DNA of 64,000 nt, taken from assembly GCA_023053575.1 (NCBI GenBank), contig JAKZAP010000017.1, forward strand, positions 1,495,501-1,559,500, written 5' to 3'. The notes under the pieces were generated by a model. That model had not been told where the DNA came from. It did not search any database and was given only the letters and a program-made list of their open reading frames with translations. Below are positions 63,555 through 64,000 of the stretch, piece by piece. The stretch is from Branchinecta lynchi (lineage: Eukaryota; Arthropoda; Branchiopoda; Anostraca; Branchinectidae). Positions within the stretch are counted from its first letter, which is position 1; each line of letters opens with the position of its first letter. Position numbers and translations under genes: made by a program.

Positions 63555-64000
63555 CTGAAAAAATAATGATGAATACCATCTATGTGGAGTAGTAATAATC
63601 TACGAAAAACGTATGACTATCGAGATTTCGCGCATAATTCTGCATCATGCTACATACGACACAGATCGTGCGACAAGCAACGCACAACTTTGCGATTTTT
63701 TGCAGTGCCGGATGCGTTGAAAAATTTCAAAGGATCAGACATAACGCATGCGACTTTTTGAGAGAAAGAAAAGAAAAAACAAAGATTAGTTAATTTTCAA
63801 GACTAAAAATTTCTCGACCTTGTTCTGACTGTAATCCTAGGATGGCTGAATGCAAAATATCTTCTGCATATTTGTGTTAACCTGTTTTGAACAAAATGAA
63901 TTATAGGTTTTGACTGAAAACTAATAGTGATTGATATTCAGAAGGGTAATCTCCCCGCATCAGGTCGTTTCCCCAAGGGCTCCTTTTTCCTGTTGCATAA
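63555..64000 (-). other. intron upstream of exon A
   Basis: Follows the exon A acceptor. No exon, repeat family or motif recognised up to the window end. Confidence 0.5.

Larger units (their letters stand above)
48329..63353 (-). other. 15-kb intron between exons A and B
   Basis: The largest intron. Beyond the listed elements, 49020-50065 (LINE-tail-like AT-rich DNA), 51180-52400, 52985-53280, 56800-58160, 59670-61080 and 62400-62970 hold nothing recognised. An AAATAAATAAATAAATAAAA tail lies at 61038; G/C runs occur at 61221-61260. Confidence 0.6.

Noticed and set aside
1..64000. Bacterial origin, operons or prophage
   Set aside because: Spliced exons with consensus GT/GC-AG sites, 18S rRNA, LINE tails and MITEs show a eukaryotic nuclear sequence.

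Overview
This is nuclear DNA from a metazoan, almost certainly a marine invertebrate with a repeat-rich genome. It is essentially the inside of one large gene. On the minus strand I can place ten coding exons (63354 down to 2846; 1,718 coding bases, about 572 codons). They join in a continuous reading frame with matching phases and splice sites at every junction. The product is the middle of a PLEKHG5-type Rho guanine-nucleotide exchange factor: a low-complexity N-terminal segment, a complete DH (RhoGEF) domain, a complete PH domain, and the start of a serine-rich tail. The gene runs off both window edges. No other cellular protein-coding gene is supported.

The introns (about 97% of the window) are a dense layer of transposon debris. 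(1) Two TTAA-flanked, piggyBac-like MITE families (inner termini AGGACC and AGTTTAACTG). (2) Several hAT-like MITE families with visible 8-bp target duplications. (3) A group of MITEs sharing the terminus AGTTGCGTTTTT but with unrelated, word-repeated interiors; one copy has captured the 5' third-kilobase of an 18S rRNA gene. (4) Four long (1.1-2.95 kb) non-coding elements built of ~140-bp repeats, with a terminal hairpin and a (GACN)n microsatellite, two of them inserted in runs of five T; they resemble Helentron-derived/pearl elements. (5) Penelope-like fragments whose inverted units carry hammerhead-ribozyme cores. (6) LINE 3' ends. (7) A tRNA-Thr-like gene. (8) An undescribed-looking array of short hairpin modules at about 38.0-39.1 kb.

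Layout, left to right, in gene 3' to 5' order: intron with Helentron-like copy A (1-2845); exon J; intron with MITE cluster and 18S capture (to 7540); exon I and a duplicated acceptor; intron with foldback element and tRNA-like gene (to 11188); exon H, which has a GC donor; intron with Helentron-like copy B; exon G; exon F; large intron with LINE and Penelope fragments; exon E; exon D; intron with the ribozyme-bearing inverted Penelope unit and the hairpin array; exon C; intron with a three-level nested insertion (42.2-45.3 kb); exon B; a 15-kb intron with Helentron-like copy D; exon A.

The species cannot be named from the sequence. The captured 18S fragment is animal-like. Ribozyme-bearing Penelope elements and pearl-like non-coding elements are both known from marine invertebrates, but that is indirect evidence.
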